A stretch of DNA of 64,000 nucleotides, from assembly GCA_963978905.1 (NCBI GenBank), contig OZ022258.1:37199282-37263281 (forward strand), written 5' to 3'. The translations under genes were made by a program, and so were the position numbers. The notes under the pieces are model-generated. The model searched no databases and was not told the DNA's origin. It worked only from the letters and a program-made list of their open reading frames with translations. Of the stretch, positions 13,001-24,162 are shown piece after piece. The DNA is from Trichostrongylus colubriformis. Taxonomy: Eukaryota; Nematoda; Chromadorea; Rhabditida; Trichostrongylidae. Positions within the stretch are counted from its first letter, which is position 1. Each line of letters starts with the position of its first letter.

Positions 13001-14979
13001 ACACATCCCTTGTACGGTCGCTCTTTGCTATTCTCATTAGGCTCTTTGATCAACTAACAATTCGAGCAACTCATTCAAATTTCGGCACTTCTTAAACCAG
13101 GAACTAACTGTTCCATCCGATTCTTTTCCTCCCCACAACGCAGATGATTATAGACACCAGGAGGGGGTAATTTTGGCTTACGGTAGAACAGACGTAGTGT
13201 GGACGAGCTTGAGTGGCCGCCATTGCACAAACTCACCAATTTGACGCCTTGGCATGGTGCCAAACAAAGATGTTTCTAATATAGATTTGTTTTTTCCTTT
13301 TAGTTTTCACTTTGTTCTTTCTCATATTGTTTGTAGATGTACTTACAGGTCAAATAAAGTCGGGAGGGGGAGGGGAGAGGCAAAATTTTCACCCACGTCA
13401 AAGCTTCTTTCCCTTCCTAGGGTTAGGCTGAAGCAGATGAGACCTATGCTTTGACAGATGCTTTTTAATGTGGGAGGAGGGGATATCAATTTTAGCCTAA
13501 GCCTAGTAAGGGAAAGGAGCATCGACGTCGACGCAAAGTTGCGTCTCCCCCCGACTTTATTTGACCCTTCTGAGATTTTCAGGTATAGAAATGCACAATT
13601 AAGAAGATCTATAAGTAAACAAGTAAAATATGTCACTAGAAAATAGTAAAGAGGAAATAATTCAAAAATAAGGTCACATCAGGCAGAAGACAAGCTTCAA
13701 AATGAACGAACCGTGGCTCGGCCACGGAAGCTTGCAGTTCGGACGGAAGCGCGCCCTGGGGGCAAACAGCGCCCTGTGGCGCGTTTTTCAACGCCGGTTT
13801 CGTTACACATTGTATCCACCGAACCCATATGTTTGTTTTCAGACGCCATTGTTTTCGTAAATGTTATTCCGCCCTTGCCCCCCTCCCGGTGCCTTTAAAA
13901 TTCAGGTCAATCCTGGCAATTCAAGACCTTGTAGAATCCTTGAGAAGCCTATATTTGAAAGAAGCGATATTTTGCAACACAACAACTGAGTTGATCTGAC
14001 TGGCGTGGCTTGGAACTTGGACTTATCTTACGAACGCGCAAAAACAGCCACAACTTCTCTTAACACCTAATACGAACAACAGCAAAATATTATACATTTA
14101 TAAAGAGTAAGTGGTGAGCCAAGGTGGAGAAAAAAGATTAGAATGACGAATTAGTTGAGCAAGAACAACAGAGTGGGGAAGATGTAGCGAACGCTTATAA
14201 AGTATACTACGTTGTTACGCGTGGAGAGCTTTACCACTAGCAGCAGCACCTAGAAGAATTTCCGCTACGGAACACCCACCTTCGCTGCTTTACTGTTCAA
14301 TTACCTCAACTCACTCATCTTTTTCCCTTCCTCTTCACCATAGCTCACTACTTAACCTTCCTATTTCTCGTTATCCGACCCAAGAACTCACTCGAGCAAC
14401 ATCGCCGATGCCAAGGAAGACATGTTCCAAAGGAGACATTCCACGCAGCTCCGCGTTAAGTAAGCTACTGTCACGAAGGATTTGACGGATTTCCTCGAGT
14501 TTCTCGTTAAACTGTTGAGTAACTGAAACCTTTCATAGAAGTAAATACAAAACAATAAATTTTAAGGGATAAAATTCTTGGCGTTAATCAATCCCTTCTG
14601 TGAGATGCGCCGCACATTCTAGTGCCGTTCAGAATCCTGAGTGGCAGGTGAATGCGACTTGGCATGTACAATAACTTGCGGGGGCCAGACAAGTCTGATA
14701 CCACTTCACCGACCCCGGAGGGATGAAATAGTTGGTTGGTCTGGGCGAGCGTTGATGTAGAATTTGATCCAAGCACCATGAGAGTGGGGTGCGTGTCACC
14801 TGTCACTCAACCACCTCTGCTCTTAGATACAAAGCAATATCTCTATGGAAGGAAATATTACCTTTTTCAATTTTTGCTTTTGGTAAAATTGCTTCCACCA
14901 TTCTGACGACTTCATTCTTTCTATTCACAATTGGTTCAATGTGCTCTTCGCCAACAGGAAGTTTGATGTAATCTGCCAT
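10026..14979 (-). CDS. ska-1: SKA1-like spindle and kinetochore protein, complete, 6 exons
   Basis: Exons on -: 14862-14979, 14392-14522, 11984-12112, 11592-11693, 11427-11537, 10026-10175. The phases agree and give 246 residues (human SKA1 is 255). SKA1 with SKA2/SKA3 forms the complex that couples kinetochores to dynamic microtubules. The N-terminal half has a heptad-like helix (QQFNEKLEEIRQILRDSSLL) for complex assembly. A linker exon follows (exon 3). The C-terminal winged-helix microtubule-binding domain begins with the family hallmark EFEQIPKYMRGRMTLPELN, runs through KLEEFLSAKRSLLN, and ends with the basic CLRHVRRIREVR motif. An acceptor ATTTCAG lies 6 bases before the ATG, which fits trans-splicing. 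Intron 1 holds a SINE, intron 2 MITEs and a mariner relic, and intron 5 another mariner relic. Exon 5 uses a weaker TTGAG acceptor. The family call is firm; expression was not tested. Confidence 0.87.
10895..11125 (+). pseudogene. Mariner transposase C-terminal relic in SKA1 intron 5
   Basis: The + strand encodes, with one frame change, the mariner C-terminal region: a PPYSPDLS-like stretch followed by DYHFFR-like residues, then DFIDSRNREF, PDRWQNSVDSNGFYFDK and a stop. The N-terminal part is missing or unreadable. Terminal-repeat-like sequence (GGCCATAGCTTCC region) follows. It is antisense to the host gene and would be removed with the intron. Confidence 0.7.
12685..13265 (-). pseudogene. 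Mariner relic with a nested MITE
   Basis: This region is similar to 63545-63950 at the right edge of the window in the same orientation: shared blocks include AGACGAGTAAGG, CCGCGGCAY and a TTCGAGCARCTCRT stretch. The 63.8 kb copy encodes a mariner-like helix-turn-helix (WFQKCRNEDELLEF). Here frames are broken. Relative to that copy, the sequence is interrupted by the MITE at 12791-12954. Confidence 0.5.
12791..12954. mobile_element. Second copy of the CAGTCC MITE
   Basis: The ends CAGTACATTTCGGAGCGCC and the complement of GGCGCTCCGAAATAGACT match the 5199-5344 element, as does the interior (GTGTGTGGCGGGGTGAGAGA). The terminal bases are mutated and no clear TA pair remains, so this is the older copy. 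Confidence 0.65.
13349..13566. mobile_element. About 218-bp MITE with GGTCAAATAAAG termini
   Basis: GGTCAAATAAAGTCGGG at the left end is mirrored by CCCGACTTTATTTGACC at the right end. Inside, purine-rich blocks and a TAGCCTAAGCCTA / TAGGGTTAGGCTGA pair continue the imperfect palindrome. No coding potential. It lies in SKA1 intron 2. The target duplication is unclear. Confidence 0.6.
14562..14822 (-). mobile_element. tRNA-derived SINE in SKA1 intron 1
   Basis: The reverse complement reads as the SINE family of 41026-41321: GAGGTGGTTGAGTGACAGGT head, a GGATCAAATTC box-B-like motif, and a CAGAAGGGATTGATTAACGC tail. It is diverged from the intact copies. Confidence 0.7.
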
Positions 14980-15243
14980 GGAAACCTGAAATATGAAACG
15001 AGCATGTGTTCGTCGATTCCAGCACAACTCCTATTGTAAGAAACAAGAAACGAGGGTCAGAAGTGATGACACTATTCAACTATCACTACCCAAGACAACG
15101 CGACATAGTCGAAAAAATAATTCCGCTGAAACTGCGTCCAGGGAGATCATTTGGGGCGCTGACCACGAATATGACATCCGTTTTTTATGTTGGCACCACT
15201 TTGATGCAATTGCCCCAAATAAACCCAACAACTGTTTTTTTGG

Positions 15244-15482
15244 GGTGTGTACCCTTACATCAGGATGCCGCACGACGACGAGCGGCGTGCGGTACAGTGT
15301 GTGCGAGCTATGCGCGTCGCGGTAATTGGGTGTGAGAACGACTACAACGTAATGTTAGGGGTGCGATACGCAGCTGACTTCTAATCGCTTCGAGACCCAA
15401 CAACATGGCGCCTTTAGCTCGTCCGCATTGCTTCGCTTGCGACACGGCACAGTGCGGCATCCTGACGTAAGGGTACACACCC
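15244..15482. mobile_element. 239-bp foldback element with about 30-bp inverted ends
   Basis: The left end GGTGTGTACCCTTACATCAG continuing to GGATGCCGCAC is mirrored at the right end by GTGCGGCATCCTGACGTAAG continuing to GGTACACACC, with one mismatch. The interior is GC-rich and non-coding. Runs of T flank both ends. It is a MITE-like element of unassigned class. Confidence 0.65.
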
Positions 15483-15499
15483 GTTTTTTTACCATTTTC

Positions 15500-17224
15500 G
15501 TTTGAATTGCCATCTACAGGCTATTCAGAATGCTGATCACGGATTGACATCGATTGGTTTTCCGCGCGGGACTCGTTTGGCTCAGGATTGCCTCAACCAA
15601 GTTCATTTTTGCTGCAACGCTAAAAGGAGAGCGTCATCTTTCTGCTGTTGTCTTTCAACTGATACTAACCTACAGTCATCACACATTCAAGCGCAAGGCC
15701 GCCGTCAGATTTCGCGATTTTACGGCGTCGCGAGGTTTCAGTGAGAATTATTCTTGTCCTAATCGCGATGTCTTTGGGATAGTTAGTAGTGCTGAAGTGA
15801 TTATAAGCATGAAAGGTTCGGCAAGCACGCTGACACAGTTCAACGAGACGCCACTAATAAGGAGACCGAGCCCTTGAGTCTCAAGAGTTACAGCCCCGAG
15901 TTTTCTTTAGATAAACAACCTCTGCAGGCAAAGTTTCAGCAAAAATTATTTATTTGACCAACTCGCGGTATCTGGGGTATGATAGTTGAGTAGTGCCGCG
16001 AAAAGTTAAAGTACAGCATAGATAAAAAGCTTCATCCTAGCGTTCCTTTGCTGCTGAACTCTCTGTTGAACCTGGCGTACGACTCACTCGTAACTAAAAC
16101 TATTCCACAGCATGAAAAATGTACATGGGATTCTTTCGCCATAATACACTGAATATGCATGCAAGGAATTACCAAATGAATGAAGAAAATCGAAAATGAT
16201 TTAATCAAACACAACAAGTAACGATTTGCTCGAATTGACATGTTTTTGAACCCGACAATTTGGCGGGCTTCCTATCTAGGAGGCACTAGAGCGCGTTATT
16301 GCTTCGGTGGAAGTGGGTAACATCGAGAAAAGATTGCCACGGAGAATTTTATCCTACTGAAAAGACTGGCTTCTTCTTGTCAGTTTGCGGGAGAAAACAA
16401 AGGGAAAACTCCTCGAGCATTCAAATGCCTGTTACGCAAGTCCAGAAAACTTTCCAGTGTAATGACTGCTACTGGTGACTAAAATGCTTACTTAGGTCCA
16501 GTAAGAGCCAAGAGACCCGAATCAAGCAGCATCGTGTGACTTGTGGCGATCAGGCTCCACGCGTGGGCTACTTGACAAGGAAAGGAAGCAGAAAGGAGCT
16601 TTCAGCGCGCACTTACCTAAGTGGGTGATCAACTCGCATGGCACGGGACCTAGTTAGAGTGTCCCGTCCTGTACCCGCAAAGCTTATCAATCCATGGCCG
16701 TGAGGAGGACGTATTTCCATCCATTGAAAGAGATCGCTTGATGTTTGTTTGGGTCAGATTGGTAATGGGTGAGCTTGATCTTTCGGTAGGCGTAGGGATA
16801 GAAGAGGTGTACTCGGCAGAAGTGCGCGCGCGGTTTTGATAGACTTTAGACAGCCTTCATACTTTGCGACACCGGTGCCGGCAATTTGACACCGTCCTCG
16901 CCGTTGCCGCAAAACAGGAACGAGGCCTTGAAGGGGGAAGCGTCATGTCTCACTCCACGTGACCCTTTTATCCTTTCGTATAAGTCATAGCTGTATTTGT
17001 TTCATTCCTCTTAGTACAGGTCACGTGTGTATAAAGGAAGCTTGTATGTTGAACTATGTAGCGGGTGCAGTGTAGATACGAGAAGGGTGTAAAAGTGGTT
17101 CATACTCCATTTCTTTCGTTGTACTGAATTGTGAATCTAACTGCACTAACCTCAAATGCACCCAAGCCTTTGGAATCTACATGGTACGGCCACACTTTCT
17201 TTATTTTACTTGCTGTACGCTATG
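15500..17224. other. No gene recognised between the foldback element and the mariner
   Basis: I see only short unsupported frames and no splice-bounded exon or known repeat. Both strands were read. Confidence 0.35.
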
Positions 17225-17551
17225 TATTAGGTTCTACCAAAAGTATTGTAGGATTTTTTTCGATCATCACTTTTTATTATTATTTCTTCCAACGAGCAAC
17301 AATTAGGCAACAACGTATTCACCAATGTTCTCGACAGTATCTGCCACCTCATAGGTAGATCGTAGATTCCCTCCTCCCAGAACTCTGGGTTCTGAGAGTC
17401 GAAGAAGTTAGCGATCGCCTTTGCAAGCAAGTCATGATCAACGAATTTTCTATTAGCCAGGAAGGATTCAAGAGGATGGGCAAGGCATTGTTCATAGTTC
17501 GCGATTCAGACGATCGCGTGATCGCGTGTATCGCGCGATCCAGGCGATCAG

Positions 17552-18858
17552 GGGCCGTATGCTATCCTCTCCCGGCCGGGGAGACGTCCCCGGCCGGGTG
17601 AGATCCCCGGCCGGGGACGCTTCCCGACCTGCCGTATGCTATGCTGCCGGGAGCTCCTCGGGGAGGAAGAGACGCAGAGTTGCATTGGCGCGTACTTTCA
17701 AAAGACCTTTTTTGTAACCGTGTGTCAGGCAAGTGATAATGGAGCACATGATTGGACACTGTTCAACCATTAAAACCACAGCAATTTCAGAATAAACGAA
17801 ACAACTATTTTGTCTGAAACTTCATACGATGTGGTATTTGAAGATGCTGATCACGCATAGGATAGTATCTACAAATACCTGAACGTTTCGGCGCGACAGT
17901 AATTTTCACTAAGTTATAAGTAATTTTAACTTAATTCAACCGAACAATGTAGCACTAATTTGGTGGTGAACGACATAAACGCAGAAAAGAACGACATGTT
18001 CTCAAAGATAGTACTGAATATGCTTGTATTTTGCATTCTTTTATCAAATTCAATGACGCCAAGTAGTGTGAGCGTCAGAAATGAGTGTTTATTCCGTGAT
18101 CAGTACCCCAACAGTGCTGTCGCAGTGAGGGGGGGGGCATCCTACTACTGGACCCTATTTTTATCAAAGCTAAGAAGGAGAAAGGAGCCCTTTCCTTACT
18201 TTCAAGGCTTAGGCAAAAATACACGCTTGAATGAGCAGGATGACCCCACAAAAATCCTAAAGTATTCAGGTGTGAAGCTTTTTGTGAGAGACCCCCTCCG
18301 CCACTGCTATAGCACCCCCAACCACCTCATCTGCAACTTTTGGGGTTGTAATGGTTGAAAAATAATCCAAAACAACACAAAGTTCAAGTGACCACAAAGC
18401 AAAAACATACACGAAAATTTTGCAATCAGAATAAAAACATTGGTCCCTAAAACTTTGCCAGTGAACACCACCAAATCGTACGTTACATTTAAAAAACAAA
18501 AGATGTACAAAGTGCGCGAATTTCGAGGTTGTTGACTAACAGTTGACTAACAGCACTCCCTCGGACAAGTGCAGGACCTAAAGTTGAAGTTAGAACCAGA
18601 AGGCGAGCGCTGTGCTCCAAAAATACTGTTATACAGCAGTTTTCCTCTGATCACTTTCGAAAATAGGGTGCGCTGGCGCAAATGCTTCGCTCCGCGGTCA
18701 CGAGATTACTGTATCCCCGACGCTTCCCGACCCCTTGCCGGTCGGGGACGCATCCCCGAGATTTGGTGGGCGGAGCCTCTTCCCGACGGCTGGTTGGGGA
18801 GGCATAGCATACGCCGTCGGGGACCCATCCCCGGCCGGGAGAGGATAGCATACGGCCC
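17552..18858. mobile_element. 1307-bp TIR element present only in the left arm
   Basis: The ends GGGCCGTATGCTATCCTCTC (and complement) form inverted repeats of at least 29 bp. CAG at 17549-17551 and 18859-18861 is a 3-bp duplication; the right arm has the empty site with a single CAG. The first and last 200 bp carry repeated TCCCCGGCCGGGGA palindromes and further GCATACGGC-like motifs. A 132-codon frame (17960-18358) has no recognised domain. A superfamily cannot be named: the ends do not start CACTA and the duplication is not TWA. Confidence 0.8.
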
Positions 18859-19232
18859 CAGGCGCATCAAATCCGCAATGCGTAACCACGCGGCGCGGCT
18901 GTATTGCCTGTTTTTCGAAAGTGTTGTTTCTTCGTTTGCGTTTATGTTTGTTTGTTCCGCTCAATGCATCGCTTTATGTGCCTTCATTGTTAATTTCGGA
19001 TCTTATGTTGAGATAGGCCACATTCGAAAACACATGTCATGTCAAAACACGTCTGATGATGTGGCATGACACCGCCACGTTTGCAAAGCTCGCTAGGCAA
19101 AGTCAGTCCGTCGCTTGTATGTTTCAGGGTGGTTACCCATTCTGTGCGTTGTTTATTCCTTTATTCTGTTCTTATTCTAATCTTCTTTTATTTTGTTCTT
19201 ATTCTGATCTCTCCTCTTTGACGTCATCCACT

Positions 19233-20784
19233 TGTGGGGGAGCGGTGTGGTATGTGAGAATGAAGAGAGTGAGGATGATAGGAAGAAGAGAGGATGGATA
19301 GTGATTGTGGAGTGCATAAAAGGGGTTGTGTCGGTCTAATAAATCATTCCTCTCCCTGTGTGTTCGTCGCATCGCAACTGGCGATCAGGATGATCCGGCG
19401 CGGGCGAGCAGGGCAAGGTACTGCCAAAGAAGAGAAGATGGCAGTTCTCTGGAACGCAATGGAACTTACCGGAGAGAGGCGGTGAGGACTTCCGGCAGCA
19501 GCCGAGAGAAGTCGGCCGCCCGTGGCATCAGGGTCGATAGAAATGAGGAATGCCATGATAAGGAAGGGAGTGATAGCAGCGCGGTCAATGTGGCCGGTGG
19601 AGTAGACCGGTCGCCGGTCGAACCACCGGTAATGTTGGAGATGAAAGTGAATGGGAAGAAGATCCCATTCGAGTTGGATACGGGCGCGTCACTCTCTATC
19701 ATAGATGAGAAGACGTGGTATAGATTAGGCCGGCCGCAGTTAAGTAAAGCGGAGGTAGCGGCCACGGCCTTCGATAATAAGCGGATTGAGTTTCAAGGGA
19801 AGGTTCCAATCCACGTTGAGTTCGCCGGAAAGGAGGCGAAGGTCGATGTACATGTTTATAAGGAGGCGAGTCACTCCTTATGTGGAAGAGACATGATCAG
19901 GAAGCTTAAAATAGATTGTGGACCACATTACGGGAAGGTTCACGAGGTAGAACGGTTGTCCCAAGTAGAAATCAAAAGAGAAATAGTGCGTATACTGGGC
20001 AAAAACAAAAATTATCACCGTGAAGCCGATAAAAGAAGGGATAAAAGAAGGGTGGAGGAGTGTGGTTCGTCAGTTATGTTCGCGGTGCTGGCAGCAGCAG
20101 CAGCAGGGGGGGGGGGGGGGCGGGACAAGCCCCGCTCTACAACCCCCCCCCTGCATCGTCGTCCAGTCCCCCCCTGCCGTCCAACTGGGGACGCCAAGCT
20201 GGGGAGGGGGAGTCCCGGTGGTGGCCGCAATGGCCATGCAGCCGGGGGCTCCCTCCGCTCCACAATCGATAGGACGAAGACGCCGCCGCCCGCAGCGCGG
20301 TAAAGCGCTGTGGGCGGCAGTGCGGAACATTCGGCGGGATATGAAGAGATTCCGCCTCCGCACAAGAAGCCGCACGAGAAGCCGCACAAGAAGCCGCGCG
20401 AAAAGCCGGAGCCCACAGCGGGCCAGAGGGCCGCGAAGCCGTAGTGGGGCCCGGCGGCCCCCGTCGTCGTCCCCGGTGCACGGGGACGGCGGCAATGAGA
20501 TCTAGTCTTAAATAAAGAATTGAGTTAAGACAGTGTTGAGTCGCATAAAGAGTTAACACTTGTGGTCTGTTGTGGTAGACTGGGGTAGGGCCGCTCCCTC
20601 AGCGACTTGGAGTGACCGAATGGTCACTAGGGGGAGGTGTAGGGGAGCGGTGTGGTATGTGAGAATGAAGAGAGTGAGGATGATAGGAAGAAGAGAGGAT
20701 GGATAGTGATTGTGGAGTGCATAAAAGGGGTTGTGTCGGTTTAATAAATCATTCCTCTCCCTGTGTGTTCGTCGCATCGCAACT
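19233..20784 (+). mobile_element. Short RT-less LTR retrotransposon, left copy
   Basis: Two 147-bp LTRs (19233-19379 and 20638-20784) start TGTRGGGGAGCGGTGTGG and end CGCATCGCAACT. They are flanked by the 5-bp duplication CCACT (19228-19232, 20785-20789). A TGGCGATCAGG primer-binding-like site overlaps the end of the 5' LTR, and a purine tract AGGGGGAGG precedes the 3' LTR. Each LTR holds a TATA-like ATAAAAGG and an AATAAA. At 1552 bp there is no room for reverse transcriptase or integrase; only a protease-bearing frame is present. Confidence 0.88.
19326..20303 (+). pseudogene. Retropepsin-bearing ORF, frameshifted left copy
   Basis: Codes for the same protease region as the right copy (ELDTGAS active-site motif at residues 116-122, CGRDMIRKLKI as the second conserved block). 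A run of 15 G at 20106-20120, longer than in the right arm, shifts the frame, so this product ends at 325 residues with a different tail. The Arg/Ser-rich tail is readable only in another frame (to 20505). Confidence 0.75.
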
Positions 20785-21774
20785 CCACTGTCATTCTTCA
20801 TTTCTTCTGGTAACATTGCCTACATTCAAGCCCCTCGGGCGTGCGTTCATTTTTGTATTTGCTTGCTCCCGCAAATTTGTCGAGGGTGAGTTCTTTGTGG
20901 ATTCTTAGTTTCGCGCATTTCTTATGTTGTTCATTTAGCAAGCTTTTGCATCTCGGGGTTCTTCGCGAATTGAGCGGTTGATCTGATGTGAGTAAATTAC
21001 GTTCAATTTTTCTACTTTTTCTTGAGCTAAATATTCAAGCTGCACTTTGAAGTTGATGTCCAATTCCACTACTTTCTGTGTCGCTGATTCGCACGCAGAT
21101 TGGTCACCCTGAGATTCTACGATACTGCATCTTTGCGTGCCAAATGTGATCTCAGAAAACCGCGAAGTTGGACATCGAGATGAGGTCGCGGATGGGCCCT
21201 AGAATATCTTGCAGTCTCTTGCAATTTGAACCAATTCTAAGAACATAACCCCGGCCTATCTCTTTTCCATTATCTGACTGCTATGAAGAGTGTCTGAATG
21301 GGATATTTTTGACTACTGATGATGCTATAAGGATTATTTTGGCGCTAATGGCACAAGCTCTAAATAGAAAGGTATAACATGAAAATAATTGTGCTTGAGC
21401 ATTAACATTGCTAGTTGTTTCTTGATGAGCAAGGATTCTGACCCTTTTTAAGATGAGAATACACGTGCTGAACCCGCTTGAATGCTTTAACGCTTTCTAG
21501 TTGCTGTGCTGGTAGATTTCCACCTATATTTGTAACAAGATCACCATGAAGCGTAAGCCGTCAAGCGGGTCTGCCTGCAACGGGAAAATATTTCCTCCAT
21601 GAATCGTTGTTGTGTATTCGTTGACAATTGTGATCCTCCGGTAGGGTCGGAGAGCAGATAGTCAGCGGAAATTTCGAACCGCATTGACAGAGTGACATGC
21701 AACAGTCTGGAAATGCGTAGTCACGTAAGTTATAAGAATATAAGAGATGCAATAAGCTTTTGCGTTCAGATAAA

Positions 21775-22561
21775 ATGGCATGGGATCTCTTCCGTGTTCA
21801 TCTTATTGAACTGGTGGAAATGGAGCCAAGTATTTGGGATTTGGGTAGTGATGAGTACAGACTAAACTACAGGAAAAGGAACGCATGGGCACGAATTTTA
21901 AAAGCTATGAATGAGCAAGGACACAGTTGTGGCTGTGCGTTCATGAGTGCATTACAATTTTCAGCAGTTATAGATTCAGATTTCAATGTTACGTGAGTGA
22001 ATTACGGGCTATTTGGAAGAACCTGAGAGACATGTGGAAAAGAAAAAAGCAACATCAACAGGCTCTGAAGCTGTAAAAGCATGGATGTACGGGGACATGC
22101 TCTCGTTTCTAGAAAAGGCCGAATTTCATGGGTGTGCTGATGTTTTATTATCTTACTGTTGTTTTATCTTGTTTATCTTCTTTTATTATCTTATTTTATC
22201 TCTTATTTATTACTTTACTTAGTGGAATGTTTGCAGAACTACCATAAGCAATATTGACGCCGACGGGAATTTCATCAGTGTTCCTGAAGAATTTAGTTCT
22301 AGTCCATCCCCTCCATGTAACTCGCCGAAAAGGCCTTCATTAGATTTTGAGAGTCCTACTATGAGAAAGCGACCGAGATCGAGGGAAGGTATGTGATCCC
22401 TGATAAGAATTAGGGTGGACAGCAGCGGCTGAGCAAGTTTTTTTTTTCAAGATCCTTTGCAAATGATAAAGACAGCTACAGAAGCTGTGAAGAACCACGC
22501 GGAGCGCTTGAGTACTAAAGAAAAAGGAAAAATGGATTTGAAGACAGATATTCCGCATTCG
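21775..22561 (+). pseudogene. Harbinger MADF/Myb-like accessory protein, left copy
   Basis: From the ATG at 21775 (acceptor GCGTTCAG 5 bases upstream) the frame gives a MADF DNA-binding domain: HLIELVEMEPSIWDLGSDEY, then RKRNAWARILKAM. The domain continues in another frame (ELRAIWKNLRDMWKRKKQ, about 22002-22055) and returns to a third stretch (EAVKAWMYGDMLSFLEK). Two frame changes therefore interrupt it unless unusual splicing is used. Later exons give a Ser/Pro-rich basic segment (KRPRSRE, a possible nuclear signal) and a helical tail. Such proteins bring Harbinger transposase to the nucleus and to the ends. The right copy is equivalent. Confidence 0.65.
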
Positions 22562-22642
22562 GTGAGACATTTTATAGTTAATGTGCATAGTTGAGGATGA
22601 TCGGATGTTGAGTGTGTGATGTGAGATGTGAGTGTGAGATGT

Positions 22643-24162
22643 GCACAGTTGAGGATGATGTTCTGCAAAATGGCGAACCCTCGGCAAAGAATACCGAATG
22701 TGGATTCGACCATTCGTCGAGCACTAAATTTACGATGTTGAATCGGTGAAGGGCCCTGAATAGTTGATTATTCCCGCTATGCTTGGCGTTAAATCTTCGT
22801 TTACTCGGCGTATCCGCGGCTGCTTGCGAATATGGCCGCACATAGCGGTACCCCTGGCCAAACTCACTGTCCACCAAATGTGGTATTGGACCCCGCGTCG
22901 GTGGAAAAATGTCGTCTCTTCTGTGGAAGAAACGCTGAAAAGAGGAGTGCAGATGAGCTATTTTACAGCTCTTCTACTTACTTTGATGTTGGAGTTTCTT
23001 AAAACTCCTGTATCTCACACTCGCCCTGGTGCTACTAAATCGAACAGGAGGATGCGATAGTAGCAGTCAACCAGGGCAAGTAGGATTATAGAAAAAGCCC
23101 CTTTATAGTTGAAGTACGTGCTGCCGGAATGGGCGGGCTTCTGCGATGCTGATATTTTTCCATAGACACGATACTTGTAGACGAGAAAGCGCTTAAAGTC
23201 TTACCCTGATGTTTGTGTATTTCCCATCTAAGAATCCGACAGTACGAGGATATACGTACCTTTCTTGGGTACGGATTGCAGTCTCTTTGAGATCCCTTTG
23301 CGTAAACGCAGGAAATGCGTCCGCGAAGAGCGCTAATATATTGATAATTATTGAAACGACGTGATGAATGCCCACATTAGATTCCCACCATTTTATAGCG
23401 TCCGCCACTTCATACACAATCGTACTTATTGTGGATTTGCCACAATGTACTTCTTCGGCCAAAGCGCTGAACGTGTAGCAGTGGTCCACATACCTTTAAC
23501 CAATAACATTAAACTCTCATTCGTTGGTCTCCCATATATCATCGTCTACCTTAGAAATATAAATAGTCGGTGGCGACCGCTAATCGACGAAGCATGGTTT
23601 ACGGGATGAAGCAGCGCCCTAGCTTTCCTCCCATACACTCGCTCGAACTCAGTCGGGGATAATCTGATATAAAGTTAAAGGATAAAGTTTTTGGCGTCAA
23701 TCAATCCCTTCTGTGGGATGCGCCGCACATTGTAGTTCCATTCAGAATCGTGATGGCTGGTGAATGTGATGTGGCCTGTACAATGACTTGCGGTGGCCAG
23801 CCGATGTACAAGTCAGTGCTTTTATCCTCCCAGACGAGTATGGTACCAATTTACCGACCCCGGAGGGATGGAAGGCTTGGTTGCTTGGGCGGGCGTTGAT
23901 GCGGGATTTGATCCCCGCACCATGAGAGTGGAGTGCGCGCCACCTGTCACTACACCACCTCCGCCCCTAATCTGATATAGTGTGTGAAATTGCTTGTTCC
24001 ACACACAGCCAGATATTGGTCGAAAGTTCGCAGCTGAGAGTCTAGAAAGGGCACATGCTCCATGTGCACATACTCCCTGCTTCGTTCGAGTTCGCGGTAG
24101 CGACCATAGGCTTCTTCCAGTTGCTGCACAGCTTGGAGCAAATCAGCTGCTTCACAAGCCAT
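22643..24162 (-). pseudogene. Harbinger DDE transposase, left copy, SINE-interrupted
   Basis: Mirror of the right-arm gene (40831-42350): exon 1 at 23968-24162 continues at 23550-23659 beyond the SINE, then 23205-23493, 23021-23140, about 22776-22934, and a last piece near 22643-22724. It carries the same catalytic positions and the same breaks. See the right copy for details. Confidence 0.75.
23672..23967 (-). mobile_element. tRNA-derived SINE, left-arm copy
   Basis: Mirror of 41026-41321. The 12-bp target duplication TAATCTGATATA flanks it (23660-23671 and 23968-23979). It interrupts transposase exon 1. Confidence 0.88.

Noticed and set aside
17552..18858. Assigning the left-arm TIR element to CACTA or Harbinger from its 3-bp duplication.
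   Set aside because: Its ends do not begin CACTA, and the duplication CAG is not TWA; no transposase is encoded.
20015..20559. Four long frames antisense or shifted to the LTR ORF.
   Set aside because: They come from the GC-rich Arg/Ser-coding repeat read in other frames; only the retropepsin frame has conserved motifs.
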